DNA from: a virus
Virus record (IMG/VR): IMGVR_UViG_3300023118_000013
Location: 1 to 45,011 of that record
Reading direction: 5' to 3' (one strand)
Length of the DNA: 45,011 bases
The notes below the pieces were generated by a model, which saw only the letters and a program-made list of their open reading frames with translations, did not search any database and was not told where the DNA came from. Each line of letters begins with the position of its first letter. The first letter of the stretch is position 1. The translations under genes and the position numbers were made by a program. Shown here one piece after another: positions 37,347-44,566 of the stretch.

Positions 37347-38065
37347 TGCAACTTTACTTGGGCGATTGCCTGGATGTCCTGCCGACGTTGCCGGACAAGT
37401 CCGTCGACATGATCATGTGTGACCTGCCGTACGGGACGACACAGAACAAATGGGACAGCGTGATCGACTTGCCCACGTTGTGGGAGCAGTACCGCCGTAT
37501 CTGTAAAGGCGCGATCGTCCTGACGGCTCAGCCTCCGTTTGATAAGCTGCTCGGCGCGTCCAATTTGGGCATGCTTAAGTACGAGTGGATTTGGCGTAAA
37601 AGCAAACCGACTGGGCACCTCAACGCTAAGAAGCAGCCGATGAAAGAGCATGAAAACGTGCTGGTTTTTTACGAGACGCAACCGACGTATAACCCGCAAG
37701 GTTTGGTTCGGAAAGAAGTTCCGACGATTCGCAAAGGCGGTGCGGGGAACGGATCGAATTATGGTGATAGCGCTAAGGACGCGTTGCAAGAATTCGAAAA
37801 ATACCCTCGATCAGTTCTTGAGTTTGCGAGTGAAGCCCGGACGGTACACCCCACCCAAAAGCCCGTTGCGCTCATGGAGTACCTGATCCGGACGTACACG
37901 AATTCCGGTGATGTGGTCCTGGACAATTGCGCGGGTAGTGGCAGCACGGGCGTTGCGGCTCTCCAGTCCGGCCGTCAATTCATCGGTATCGAGCGAGAGT
38001 TGGAGTACTGGCTGATAGCGCATGCCCGCCTCTCCGCGATTGACACCTCCGTCAGCAACGCCTAG
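37346..38065 (+). CDS. DNA N6-adenine/N4-cytosine methyltransferase
   Basis: The 239-residue product has motif IV DLPYGTTQNKWD (26-37), then HPTQKPV (168-174) and motif I NCAGSGSTG (194-202), the order IV-X-I of beta-class enzymes. Asp26-Leu-Pro-Tyr replaces DPPY. No restriction endonuclease is adjacent, so this orphan methylase probably protects phage DNA from host restriction. Recognition sequence unknown. The end of the gene carries the next promoter. Confidence 0.88.
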   Translation: MQLYLGDCLDVLPTLPDKSVDMIMCDLPYGTTQNKWDSVIDLPTLWEQYRRICKGAIVLTAQPPFDKLLGASNLGMLKYEWIWRKSKPTGHLNAKKQPMKEHENVLVFYETQPTYNPQGLVRKEVPTIRKGGAGNGSNYGDSAKDALQEFEKYPRSVLEFASEARTVHPTQKPVALMEYLIRTYTNSGDVVLDNCAGSGSTGVAALQSGRQFIGIERELEYWLIAHARLSAIDTSVSNA

Positions 38066-38068
38066 TAT
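38040..38068 (+). promoter_or_regulatory. Promoter with divergent operator variant, upstream of the TetR-like gene
   Basis: TTGACA (38040-38045), 17 bp, TAGTAT (38063-38068). The first 16 bases, TTGACACCTCCGTCAG, match the shared element at 13 of 16. It overlaps the last codons of the methylase. Transcription would start about 38075 and run into the TetR-like protein and the primase. Confidence 0.65.
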
Positions 38069-38098
38069 CTTATCGCCTATCTCCCATTTGGACCGACC

Positions 38099-38368
38099 AT
38101 GCCGCAGTTTGACCGAACCACCTTGCTCGATGCCGCCCTGACCGTGGCGCACGGCAAGCACTACACGCAGATGACCCGCGAGGACGTGGCCGCCCAAGCC
38201 GAGTGCGCGCCGGCCCTCATCAGTTACTACCTGGGCCGCATGTGCGACGTCCGTGACGCCGTGGTCGACTTGGCCCGCAAGCGCGGATGCCTGCGCCTCC
38301 TCCACGCGGCGCCTGTTGGGGACTCGCGCAACTCGGGCCGTAATGGGCCGGTACGGAGTGCATCGTGA
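38099..38368 (+). CDS. TetR-like DNA-binding protein (N-terminal domain only)
   Basis: The 89-residue product has TTLLDAALTVAHGKHYTQMT and REDVAAQAECAPALISYYLG, the three-helix TetR DNA-binding domain (DAA...A...G...(I/M)TREDVAA.A..A..LI.YYFG). The ligand domain is missing. It sits just after a promoter that carries a variant of the shared operator, so it is a candidate for the protein that binds it. GTG-coupled to the next gene. Confidence 0.75.
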   Translation: MPQFDRTTLLDAALTVAHGKHYTQMTREDVAAQAECAPALISYYLGRMCDVRDAVVDLARKRGCLRLLHAAPVGDSRNSGRNGPVRSAS

Positions 38369-38616
38369 TACGCCGCGTCTACTGGGACGGTAAGTGGTGG
38401 ACGCAGGTTAAGCCTATTCCAGGCCAGGCCGCGTGGTGGAAATTGTGGCTACGGTACTCGGCGTACCCCTTCCCTAAGTTGTTTCACCGGGTTCGGATGG
38501 CCAACGTGCAGTCGCTGCGTTTCTGGCGCTTCGAGCTGATGACGTGGGCGTCGTGGAAGCCGACCGTTGCGCGTCAGTTACACCCGGAATGCTTCGTCGA
38601 AGTCATCGACGCGTAG
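38365..38616 (+). CDS. Basic Trp-rich protein, 83 aa
   Basis: GTG 38365 overlaps the preceding TGA. The product has nine Trp and many Lys/Arg (RRVYWDGKWWTQVKPIPGQA, RFWRFELMTWASWKP). It could contact membrane or nucleic acid. No family recognised. Confidence 0.6.
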   Translation: MIRRVYWDGKWWTQVKPIPGQAAWWKLWLRYSAYPFPKLFHRVRMANVQSLRFWRFELMTWASWKPTVARQLHPECFVEVIDA

Positions 38617-38639
38617 TTTTTAGCTAGGCAGGGCACCCC

Positions 38640-41009
38640 ATGCAGTCTCTTCCTCCCGCGCTGCAACCGCTCGCAGCGTACAGGCAGTTCATCGCCTACC
38701 AGTTGGTGCCCGACACGTCACGTCCGGGCAAGACGTTCAAGTACCCGATCAATATCGCCACCGGCCGTAAGCACGACCCGACCGACGCGTCCGCTTGGCA
38801 TAGTCACGATGAAGTGAGCGCGTGGGTCGAGTCGCGGGCGGACCACGGCTGCGCGTTTGTGTTCACAGAGGAAGACCCGTTCTTCTTTCTGGACATTGAC
38901 GGCCAATGGATTGACGGCATGTGGTCGCCGCTGGCGCTCCAGCTGGCCACCCGCCTCAATGGCGTAGCCGTGGAGGTGAGCCAGTCCCATACCGGCCTGC
39001 ACCTGATCGGCCAGTACCGGGGCGCGCGGCCCGTGCATGGCTGCAAACCGCCCAAGGCCCGGCAGCTTCCGCTGGAGCTCTACACGGCGGACCGCTTTGT
39101 CGCGCTGACCGGTCTGTCCGCCGCCGGTGACGCCAGCGTGGATGCCACTGAGGCGCTGCTGTCCATCATTGGCGACTACTTCCCGCCGAGCCTGGGCGCC
39201 GAGCTGGAGGATGGTTGGTGGTCCGAGGAGCCCGTGCCGGAATGGACCGGGTACGCCGACGATGAGGAAATGCTCCGCGTGGCCATGCTGTCCACCAGTG
39301 CCGCCGCGGCCTTTGGTGGCAAGGCGACTTTCGCGGATCTGTGGCACGCCGACGAGGCCAAGCTGGCCGCCACGTACCCGGGCGATAATGGCCGGTTGTG
39401 GGACGGCAACAGCGCCGATATGGCCCTGGCGCAGCACCTGGCCTTCCACACGGGCAAGAATGCGCAGCGCATGCTCGAGCTGATGCCCCGCTCCGCGCTG
39501 GCGCGTGACAAGTGGGAGCGGCCCGACTACCTGCCCCGGACCATCCGCAAGGCCTGTGCGCAACAGGTGGACGTGTTCAAGCGGCGCGAGGTGCAGCCAT
39601 TGGACCGTGAGCTGCCCATCGTGGCCACGCCGGCTGCCGCGCGCCTCTTGGCGCGTCGCATCCAGGGCGAGACGTTCCTGGGCGCCGACCAGCAGACGAC
39701 CCTCTTTGAAGGATGCTGCTACGTGGAGGACCAGCACAAGGTACTCACGCCGGACGGCGCGTTGCTGGCGCCCGGGCAGTTCCAGGTGCGCTTCGGCGGG
39801 TTCACGTTCGCCATGGACCCGGAAGGTAAGCGCATGGTCCGCAACGCCTGGGAGTGCTTCACGGAGAGCCAGCTGCTCCAGTTCCCCAAGGCGGACACCG
39901 CGGCCTTCCGGCCCGATCGGCCACTGGGGGAGATTGTGGAGGAGGGCGGCTATCGACGGGTCAATTCTTACGTGGAGGTTAGCGTGCCGCGCCAGGCGGG
40001 CGATGCGAGCCGATTCTGGCGGCACCTTGAGCTCATCCTGCCCGACCCGCGCGACCGGCAAATCCTGGTCAGCTACATGGCCGCCTGCGTGCAGTACAAG
40101 GGCGTCAAGTTCCAGTGGGCGCCGCTGGTCATCGGGCCGCCCGGCAACGGCAAGACCCTGCTCACCCGGTGCGTAGCCAACGCTATCGGAAAGCGGTACG
40201 TGCATTGGCCCAAGGCGTCCAAGCTGGCCAAGCAGTTCAACGGCTGGATGGTGGGCAAGCTCTTCTACGGCGTGGAGGACATCTACACGGCGGACGCCAA
40301 GGTCGACGTGATCGAGGAGCTTAAGCCCATGATCACCGGTGGCGACGGTCTGGAAATCGAGTTCAAGGGGGTGGATCAGGCCAGCGCGGATATCTGCGGC
40401 AACTTCATGTTCAATTCCAACCACGATAACGGTATCCGCAAGACCAAGGACGACCGCCGGTTCGCCATGTTCTTCACGGCCCAGGAGTTGCGGGGATGGG
40501 ACGTGGAGCGTAGCGAGATGCGCGGATCCTACTTCCCCGACCTGTACGACTGGCTGCGCGCGGAGGGCTACGCCATCGTGGCCGAGATGCTGCACACTTA
40601 CGCCATCCCGGACGAATTTAATCCGGCCAAGGGCTGCCACCGCGCGCCGCGCACCTCCACCACGGACCGTGCCATCCACGCGGGGATGGGCCGCGCCGAG
40701 CAGGAGATACAGGACCGCATCGAGCAGGACGCGCCGGGCTTCCGCGGTGGCTGGGTCAGCAGTAGCGCCATGCGCCAACTCTTTGCCGACGAGCGGATCA
40801 CCATGCCTCGGTCACGCTACAAGGATGTGATGCAGGAACTGGGCTATGAGTTGCACCCGCACCTCACGGATGGCCGAGTGAACCAGCTGGTCAGCCCGGA
40901 CAACAACAAGCCGCGCCTGTACGTGCGGGCCGGTAGCGGTCTGGAGCACATCACGGACCCCAAGCTGGTGGCCGAGGCGTACCAGGCGGCGCAATTGGGG
41001 ATGGGGTGA
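38640..41009 (+). CDS. Primase-helicase (primase-polymerase N-terminus, D5/DUF5906-like helicase)
   Basis: The 789-residue product begins with an archaeo-eukaryotic primase-like domain (FFFLDIDGQWIDGMWSPLAL, acidic pair near 84-86, and VEVSQSHTGLHLIGQY). After a linker comes an SF3-like helicase with Walker A GPPGNGKT near 499-506, a GVEDIYTADAKVDVIEEL region as Walker B, and MFNSNHDNGIRKTKDDRRFA sensor/arginine region of DUF5906. It would prime and unwind DNA for the split polymerase. SD-like AGGCAGG lies upstream. Confidence 0.88.
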   Translation: MQSLPPALQPLAAYRQFIAYQLVPDTSRPGKTFKYPINIATGRKHDPTDASAWHSHDEVSAWVESRADHGCAFVFTEEDPFFFLDIDGQWIDGMWSPLALQLATRLNGVAVEVSQSHTGLHLIGQYRGARPVHGCKPPKARQLPLELYTADRFVALTGLSAAGDASVDATEALLSIIGDYFPPSLGAELEDGWWSEEPVPEWTGYADDEEMLRVAMLSTSAAAAFGGKATFADLWHADEAKLAATYPGDNGRLWDGNSADMALAQHLAFHTGKNAQRMLELMPRSALARDKWERPDYLPRTIRKACAQQVDVFKRREVQPLDRELPIVATPAAARLLARRIQGETFLGADQQTTLFEGCCYVEDQHKVLTPDGALLAPGQFQVRFGGFTFAMDPEGKRMVRNAWECFTESQLLQFPKADTAAFRPDRPLGEIVEEGGYRRVNSYVEVSVPRQAGDASRFWRHLELILPDPRDRQILVSYMAACVQYKGVKFQWAPLVIGPPGNGKTLLTRCVANAIGKRYVHWPKASKLAKQFNGWMVGKLFYGVEDIYTADAKVDVIEELKPMITGGDGLEIEFKGVDQASADICGNFMFNSNHDNGIRKTKDDRRFAMFFTAQELRGWDVERSEMRGSYFPDLYDWLRAEGYAIVAEMLHTYAIPDEFNPAKGCHRAPRTSTTDRAIHAGMGRAEQEIQDRIEQDAPGFRGGWVSSSAMRQLFADERITMPRSRYKDVMQELGYELHPHLTDGRVNQLVSPDNNKPRLYVRAGSGLEHITDPKLVAEAYQAAQLGMG

Positions 41010-41012
41010 GTG

Positions 41013-41041
41013 TTGACAGCTTCGTCAAGGACGGGTAGAGT
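41013..41041 (+). promoter_or_regulatory. Early promoter with perfect operator dyad
   Basis: TTGACAGCTTCGTCAA (41013-41028) with -10 TAGAGT (41036-41041) after 17 bp. It begins four bases after the primase stop and heads a second run of small genes. Confidence 0.8.
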
Positions 41042-41066
41042 GGTCAGCACTAACAGAGAGAAGACA

Positions 41067-41231
41067 ATGAACTCTTTCATTCACATGAGCCAGTTTCCCG
41101 ATTCAGTTAAACGCGAGCCGATGCTGGTCAACCCGTACACCGGTGAGACTCGCGATCCTCGGGACGTTGAGTCTGACCCTTTCGGCATTCTGGTCATTGA
41201 CCCCTCCAAACCTCTTTTGGCGGCCAAGTGA
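41067..41231 (+). CDS. Hypothetical protein, 54 aa
   Basis: The product is MNSFIHMSQFPDSVKREPML followed by NPYTGETRDPRDVESDPFGI and a short tail. AGAGAAG precedes ATG 41067. First gene after the 41013 promoter. Function unknown. Confidence 0.6.
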   Translation: MNSFIHMSQFPDSVKREPMLVNPYTGETRDPRDVESDPFGILVIDPSKPLLAAK

Positions 41232-41443
41232 TGTACGCAATCGAACTACAAAGTTACAACACGGGGTGCAAGGCCCGCATCGGTGCGCCGATCGCCACGT
41301 ACGAACGCGCGGCCAATCTGGCCCGGTCGGTCAGTAATGATCCGTTTTGGTGGCGTGAGCAGGCGCCGTCCGAGGCAGCCATGGGTGGTCGGCCGTTAGT
41401 GGTGGGCGTCGCTGGCGGTTGGCTCTCGGTGGTGCGGCTATGA
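41231..41443 (+). CDS. Hypothetical protein, 70 aa
   Basis: ATG 41231 overlaps the preceding stop (TGATG). A GTG one codon earlier is possible. The product is MYAIELQSYNTGCKARIGAP then a short helix (YERAANLARSVSNDPFWWRE) and a Gly/Val-rich end. Alpha/beta, soluble. Function unknown. Confidence 0.6.
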   Translation: MYAIELQSYNTGCKARIGAPIATYERAANLARSVSNDPFWWREQAPSEAAMGGRPLVVGVAGGWLSVVRL

Positions 41444-41652
41444 CCCGCAGCGACGCAGCGCGCGACCTACTCGTCCACATTGACCAGCTGCGGGGCGCCC
41501 TGGCTGCACGCGAGGCCGACATGACCCAACTGGCCATTGCGACCGGGCATACCAGCCTGGTGCGTACGGTGCGCGGGATGGCCGATGCGGTCGAGAAGGC
41601 GCGGCACAGAGTGGAACGGGTGACACGCGACGTTAAGGAGCAGAAGAAATGA
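41440..41652 (+). CDS. Helical hypothetical protein, 70 aa
   Basis: ATGA overlap upstream and downstream. The product is almost wholly coiled coil (SDAARDLLVHIDQLRGALAA ... VEKARHRVERVTRDVKEQKK). No other motif. Function unknown. Confidence 0.6.
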   Translation: MTRSDAARDLLVHIDQLRGALAAREADMTQLAIATGHTSLVRTVRGMADAVEKARHRVERVTRDVKEQKK

Positions 41653-42113
41653 TGACGCTTGCACAAGTTGCGTGGAAGCTCGGCGAGTTGGCACGAGAAG
41701 GTGCAGTGCGCTATGACGCGCACGACATGGCTGTGATGTGCTCACAGATGGCCGATGCAGTCACAGCCCACCTATCCCAACCCCAGCCCGTTGCGCAGGG
41801 GGAGGCTTTGGCTTGGCAGTATCGATGCATCACGGAGGAAGGCCCGTCGAAGGTGTGGCACATGATCGACAAGGAAACCTACGATAGGTGGAGGGAAACC
41901 TCATGGTCGCGAATGGAGTTCCGCGAGCTATTCGCCACACCCACCATCCCCACCGGATACAGGGTCGTTCCGGTTGAGCCGACACCTGAAATGTTAGAGC
42001 GGGCCAGAGAAGTACATGCGCCACTTGATGGTGAAGACGATGACTTCGACTACGAGTTCACGCGTACGTGGAAAGCCATGATCGCCGCCTCACCTTCCGC
42101 TGGGGGTGTGTGA
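41649..42113 (+). CDS. Ead/Ea22-like hypothetical protein, 154 aa
   Basis: The product has LSQPQPVAQGEALAWQYRCI then MIDKETYDRWRETSWSRMEF, RELFATPTIPTGYRVVPVEP and TPEMLERAREVHAPL. The ELFATP...P.GY.VVPVEPT linker is common to Ead/Ea22-like phage early proteins. Function unknown. ATGA overlap. Confidence 0.65.
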   Translation: MMTLAQVAWKLGELAREGAVRYDAHDMAVMCSQMADAVTAHLSQPQPVAQGEALAWQYRCITEEGPSKVWHMIDKETYDRWRETSWSRMEFRELFATPTIPTGYRVVPVEPTPEMLERAREVHAPLDGEDDDFDYEFTRTWKAMIAASPSAGGV

Positions 42114-42229
42114 TGCCTACGACAGCACCTTGGGGTCTTGCGCACCGGGTGGATATGCGAAAGCTATGGCGCTATCCCGGCACTCCAATTCCAGACCGAC
42201 TCAAGTTCCGATACAAGGAAAGGCCATGA
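42113..42229 (+). CDS. Hypothetical basic peptide, 38 aa
   Basis: ATG 42113 overlaps the previous TGA (TGATG) and the TGA overlaps the next ATG. The product is MPTTAPWGLAHRVDMRKLWR then YPGTPIPDRLKFRYKERP, basic and Pro-rich. Coupling supports translation. Function unknown. Confidence 0.5.
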   Translation: MPTTAPWGLAHRVDMRKLWRYPGTPIPDRLKFRYKERP

Positions 42230-42582
42230 CCACCAGCGTCACAGATGAAATGGTTTCCGCCGCAGATGATGCCTACGACAAGCATTGGGCGAATTGTGGC
42301 GACCACTATGCGGCTATGCGATGCGCGATAGAGGCAGCCCTCCGCAGCCAGGGCAAGGTGGAAGGCTGGCGTCCTATCGATACGGCACCGAAGGATGGTT
42401 CTACCGTTCTTGCCTATTCCCCTGTAGACGGTCCATTCACTTCGCGATGGGAGGGCCGAATTTGGCAGGGCCAGCCATGGCGTCCGTATAAGGAGGCACT
42501 AAAGGCAAACCCGACGCACTGGATGCCGCTACCTTCCGCACCAACGAACGACCTAACCGCCATCATCGGCGAGGGGGATTGA
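42226..42582 (+). CDS. DUF551-containing protein, 118 aa
   Basis: The C-terminal half has VEGWRPIDTAPKDGSTVLAY ... THWMPLPSAP, the DUF551 signature common in phage early genes. The N-terminal half is helical (MVSAADDAYDKHWANCGDHY). AAGGAAAGG precedes ATG 42226. Function unknown. Confidence 0.7.
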   Translation: MTTSVTDEMVSAADDAYDKHWANCGDHYAAMRCAIEAALRSQGKVEGWRPIDTAPKDGSTVLAYSPVDGPFTSRWEGRIWQGQPWRPYKEALKANPTHWMPLPSAPTNDLTAIIGEGD

Positions 42583-42583
42583 G

Positions 42584-42769
42584 GTGGCTAAGGGATGGGA
42601 ACGTGTAGATCATCGTCCTGCGTACACGAGCCATGGCGTGAAGGTCATTCACATGGTCACTAGTGGCGGGTACGTCATGGTTAAAGAGGCGCGGCAACGG
42701 CCGTTCGTTCTGACGTTGAAAGAATGGGCGAATCTTACCAAAGAACCGCCGAAAGGAGGTGGGCAGTGA
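42584..42769 (+). CDS. Hypothetical protein, 61 aa
   Basis: GTG 42584 follows the previous stop by one base. The product is MAKGWERVDHRPAYTSHGVK then HMVTSGGYVMVKEARQRPFV and a KEPPKGGGQ tail, mostly beta. The end of the gene doubles as a strong AAAGGAGGTG ribosome site for the next gene. Confidence 0.6.
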   Translation: MAKGWERVDHRPAYTSHGVKVIHMVTSGGYVMVKEARQRPFVLTLKEWANLTKEPPKGGGQ

Positions 42770-43122
42770 ACATGGTTGAGGGATTGAAGGACCTTCGTTA
42801 CGAGATTGAGCAGCTTTTAGAGCTGGCTGCCAAGGGCGAGAAACACTGGGAATGGGAAGGCGTGTATGAGACTGATGCATCTTCGTTCATACGCGCTCAC
42901 GGTCACTCTATTGTTTCGCTGATGGCGGATGCTGAGCGCATCGAATGGCTACAAGGCCATGCCCACACCATTTATACGGCACACGACCTTGAGACGTTTG
43001 GTATTACCCACTTCGTGGTCGTCCATGAAACGTCAGGCACGAGGAAGGGAAATGTTGCCCCGACGGTTCGGGAAGCCATCGACCTCGCCCGAACCAAGGC
43101 CGTGGCGGGAGGTGCGCCATGA
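42766..43122 (+). CDS. Hypothetical protein, 118 aa
   Basis: GTG 42766 overlaps the preceding TGA and has AGGAGG six bases upstream. An ATG two codons later is less well spaced. The product is acidic helical (EGLKDLRYEIEQLLELAAKG) and ends with FVVVHETSGTRKG and REAIDLARTKAVAGG. No family recognised. Confidence 0.6.
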   Translation: MNMVEGLKDLRYEIEQLLELAAKGEKHWEWEGVYETDASSFIRAHGHSIVSLMADAERIEWLQGHAHTIYTAHDLETFGITHFVVVHETSGTRKGNVAPTVREAIDLARTKAVAGGAP

Positions 43123-43229
43123 AGTGGCCCATGTGGCTCTGCCGTCTCGGTGTGCATCACTGGCGCTGGCTGCCCGGCAACCAGATCCGCTGCACCGTGT
43201 GCGGCAAAGTGGAGCGGGATTTGCCATGA
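43119..43229 (+). CDS. Zinc-knuckle peptide, 36 aa
   Basis: ATGA overlap on both sides. The product is MKWPMWLCRLGVHHWRWLPG then NQIRCTVCGKVERDLP. Cys8, His13/14 and the CTVC pair could hold a zinc. The same CxxCGK ending occurs in the next gene. Confidence 0.55.
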   Translation: MKWPMWLCRLGVHHWRWLPGNQIRCTVCGKVERDLP

Positions 43230-43426
43230 GCAACGGCAGCAAGACCCGCAACGCCGACGCCCGTCAGACCGCGAGCCGTGCGGCACAGATGGCGCGTGAG
43301 GCCCGTTGCCCGCACATTACCTGGCGGTACGCACCGGCCAGTATCTTGCCGGGCTGGCGTCCGCGGCGCACCTGTGCAGGGTGTGGAAAGGTGCAGTGGT
43401 TGACAGCTTCAGCAATAAGCGAGTAG
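43226..43426 (+). CDS. Zinc-knuckle protein, 66 aa
   Basis: The product is basic (SNGSKTRNADARQTASRAAQ), then CPHITWRYAPASILPGWRPR and CAGCGKVQWLTASAISE. Cys/His and CAGC could bind zinc, and HITWRYAP...PGWRPRR..CAGCGK resembles the phage C-x2-H..CxxC zinc type. The last codons contain the promoter at 43400. Confidence 0.6.
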   Translation: MSNGSKTRNADARQTASRAAQMAREARCPHITWRYAPASILPGWRPRRTCAGCGKVQWLTASAISE

Positions 43427-43429
43427 ATT
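43400..43429 (+). promoter_or_regulatory. Early promoter with degenerate operator, upstream of the candidate small RNA
   Basis: TTGACA (43400-43405), 18 bp, TAGATT (43424-43429). The 16-mer TTGACAGCTTCAGCAA keeps 14 of 16 bases but breaks the right arm. It overlaps the end of the zinc-knuckle gene. Transcription would start near 43436 in a stretch with no long gene. Confidence 0.65.
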
Positions 43430-43435
43430 AATTTA

Positions 43436-43602
43436 ACGACCGAGTGGGTGACGCACATGCGTTTTGCAATCGTCCACTTGAACGTGTAGCCCGAAAGGGC
43501 AGAGGATTAGCCGGGCCGTGCCTCTTCCTAAGAAAACTCCGGCAGTCGGTGGGCTGTAACTCTAGACCGATAGTGACCCGCCCACGTGGCGGGTTTCTTT
43601 TG
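43436..43602 (+). ncRNA. Candidate structured small RNA
   Basis: About 165 nt between a promoter and a terminator with no ordinary gene. Predicted helices by eye: CGAGTGG (43441-43447) with CCACTTG (43474-43480), enclosing ACGC/GCGT; GCCC-GAAA-GGGC (43489-43500) with a GNRA loop; AGAGG (43501-43505) with CCTCT (43521-43525); TCGGT (43546-43550) with ACCGA (43566-43570); and the terminator stem. A 10-codon frame MRFAIVHLNV (43457-43489) with a weak ribosome site lies inside. Not a tRNA. Function unknown. Confidence 0.5.
43576..43601 (+). terminator. Rho-independent terminator
   Basis: ACCCGCC (43576-43582) pairs with GGCGGGT (43588-43594) around the loop CACGT, followed by TTCTTTT. It ends the candidate small RNA unit and lies just before the next early promoter. 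Confidence 0.8.
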
Positions 43603-43610
43603 GGTAGGTG

Positions 43611-43638
43611 TTGACAGCTTCGTCAAAGAGAGTAGAGT
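43611..43638 (+). promoter_or_regulatory. Early promoter with perfect operator dyad
   Basis: TTGACAGCTTCGTCAA (43611-43626) with -10 TAGAGT (43633-43638) after 16 bp. It drives the last five small genes to 44877. Confidence 0.82.
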
Positions 43639-43666
43639 GGGCAGCACATACCGAGAGGGCGAGGCA

Positions 43667-43867
43667 ATGTCTGACAATCGTGACACCGATGGTTTATTTA
43701 TGATCCTTCCCTGCGCGTTTTATGCTTTCGGTTCATTCGCCGTGGCGTTATGGGTCGCGTCTTACATATTTTGGCTCGGAGCACTATTTGAAGTGGCGTT
43801 CTTTTCGTTTTTCATTTGTTGGCTGACCCGCATCTTTGGCGGGTATTGGCCGTGGGAGAAGTCATGA
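43667..43867 (+). CDS. Membrane protein, 66 aa
   Basis: The product has two hydrophobic segments (ILPCAFYAFGSFAVALWVAS and FWLGALFEVAFFSFFICWLT) after a polar N-terminus. GAGGGCGAGG lies upstream of ATG 43667. First gene after the 43611 promoter. Its stop overlaps the next ATG. Confidence 0.65.
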   Translation: MSDNRDTDGLFMILPCAFYAFGSFAVALWVASYIFWLGALFEVAFFSFFICWLTRIFGGYWPWEKS

Positions 43868-44139
43868 ATACTGGGTTGTCTTTCAATGGCGTTACGCTCA
43901 CGCAGGAAACCATCCTGGCCACGCGTAAAGCGTTCGATGATAATGAGCACGCTTGTATCGCCGAGGCGGAGAGTGGCAAAGTCAAGGTGACAAACTTGGC
44001 GTCGTACCGCGATTGGTGCGAGGAGAATGCACGCATGTGGATGTCGGGCCTTAGCGACCAATGCTTCACGTTCCTGCAGCGCGCTTACTGGCTGCAGACG
44101 GGCCAGAGCGTACCGTTCCTGCCGGACTACCCGCGATGA
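43864..44139 (+). CDS. Hypothetical protein, 91 aa
   Basis: ATGA overlap. The product begins MNTGLSFNGVTLTQETILAT, has an acidic helix (KAFDDNEHACIAEAESGKVK) and then LASYRDWCEENARMWMSGLS and YWLQTGQSVPFLPDY. Compact and helical. Function unknown. Confidence 0.6.
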   Translation: MNTGLSFNGVTLTQETILATRKAFDDNEHACIAEAESGKVKVTNLASYRDWCEENARMWMSGLSDQCFTFLQRAYWLQTGQSVPFLPDYPR

Positions 44140-44369
44140 ACTCCCACACCCGTGCCATCCTCACCGCCGGCCTGGCCGATGTGCTTCACGTGGTCGAGGA
44201 CGCGCCGTACCTGGCGTCCATTGTTCAGGCGGCCCAAAAGGAGCGCGAGGCTCAGTTACTGGCCGGACGGGCGTTGCTGGAGTGCGTGCGCATCACGGCT
44301 CGGCACTTTCCGGAGATGCAGGTACTGGTGGATCTGGGCGAACGGGTATTTGGGGAGGACGGGATGTGA
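44136..44369 (+). CDS. Hypothetical helical protein, 77 aa
   Basis: ATGA overlap with the previous gene. The product is helical throughout (LTAGLADVLHVVEDAPYLAS, KEREAQLLAGRALLECVRIT). No other motif. Function unknown. Confidence 0.6.
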   Translation: MNSHTRAILTAGLADVLHVVEDAPYLASIVQAAQKEREAQLLAGRALLECVRITARHFPEMQVLVDLGERVFGEDGM

Positions 44370-44566
44370 AGGCGACCGAAGTAACCCAAGAAGGGTTCTA
44401 CTGGAATACGGATCCTTGGGACGGATGGGTGGTAATCCAAGCCGTCCAAGAGTACCCGGGCCCCACGGGGCTTTTCTTCAGGATCCCCGGTAACGAAGTG
44501 GACCAGTTTGCGGGCTACATCCAGGGCGATGTGTATGGCCCACTGCCCCCACCAGAGCACGCCTGA
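44366..44566 (+). CDS. Hypothetical protein, 66 aa
   Basis: GTG 44366 overlaps the previous TGA. The product begins MKATEVTQEGFYWNTDPWDG and has WVVIQAVQEYPGPTGLFFRI and a Pro-rich end, mostly beta. Similar short domains are found in phage early genes. Function unknown. Confidence 0.6.
   Translation: MKATEVTQEGFYWNTDPWDGWVVIQAVQEYPGPTGLFFRIPGNEVDQFAGYIQGDVYGPLPPPEHA

Noticed and set aside
43436-43602. tRNA or tmRNA gene
   Set aside because: No T-arm sequence, no acceptor pairing and no CCA end could be found. The stems present do not form a cloverleaf. No tRNA was recognised anywhere in the window.
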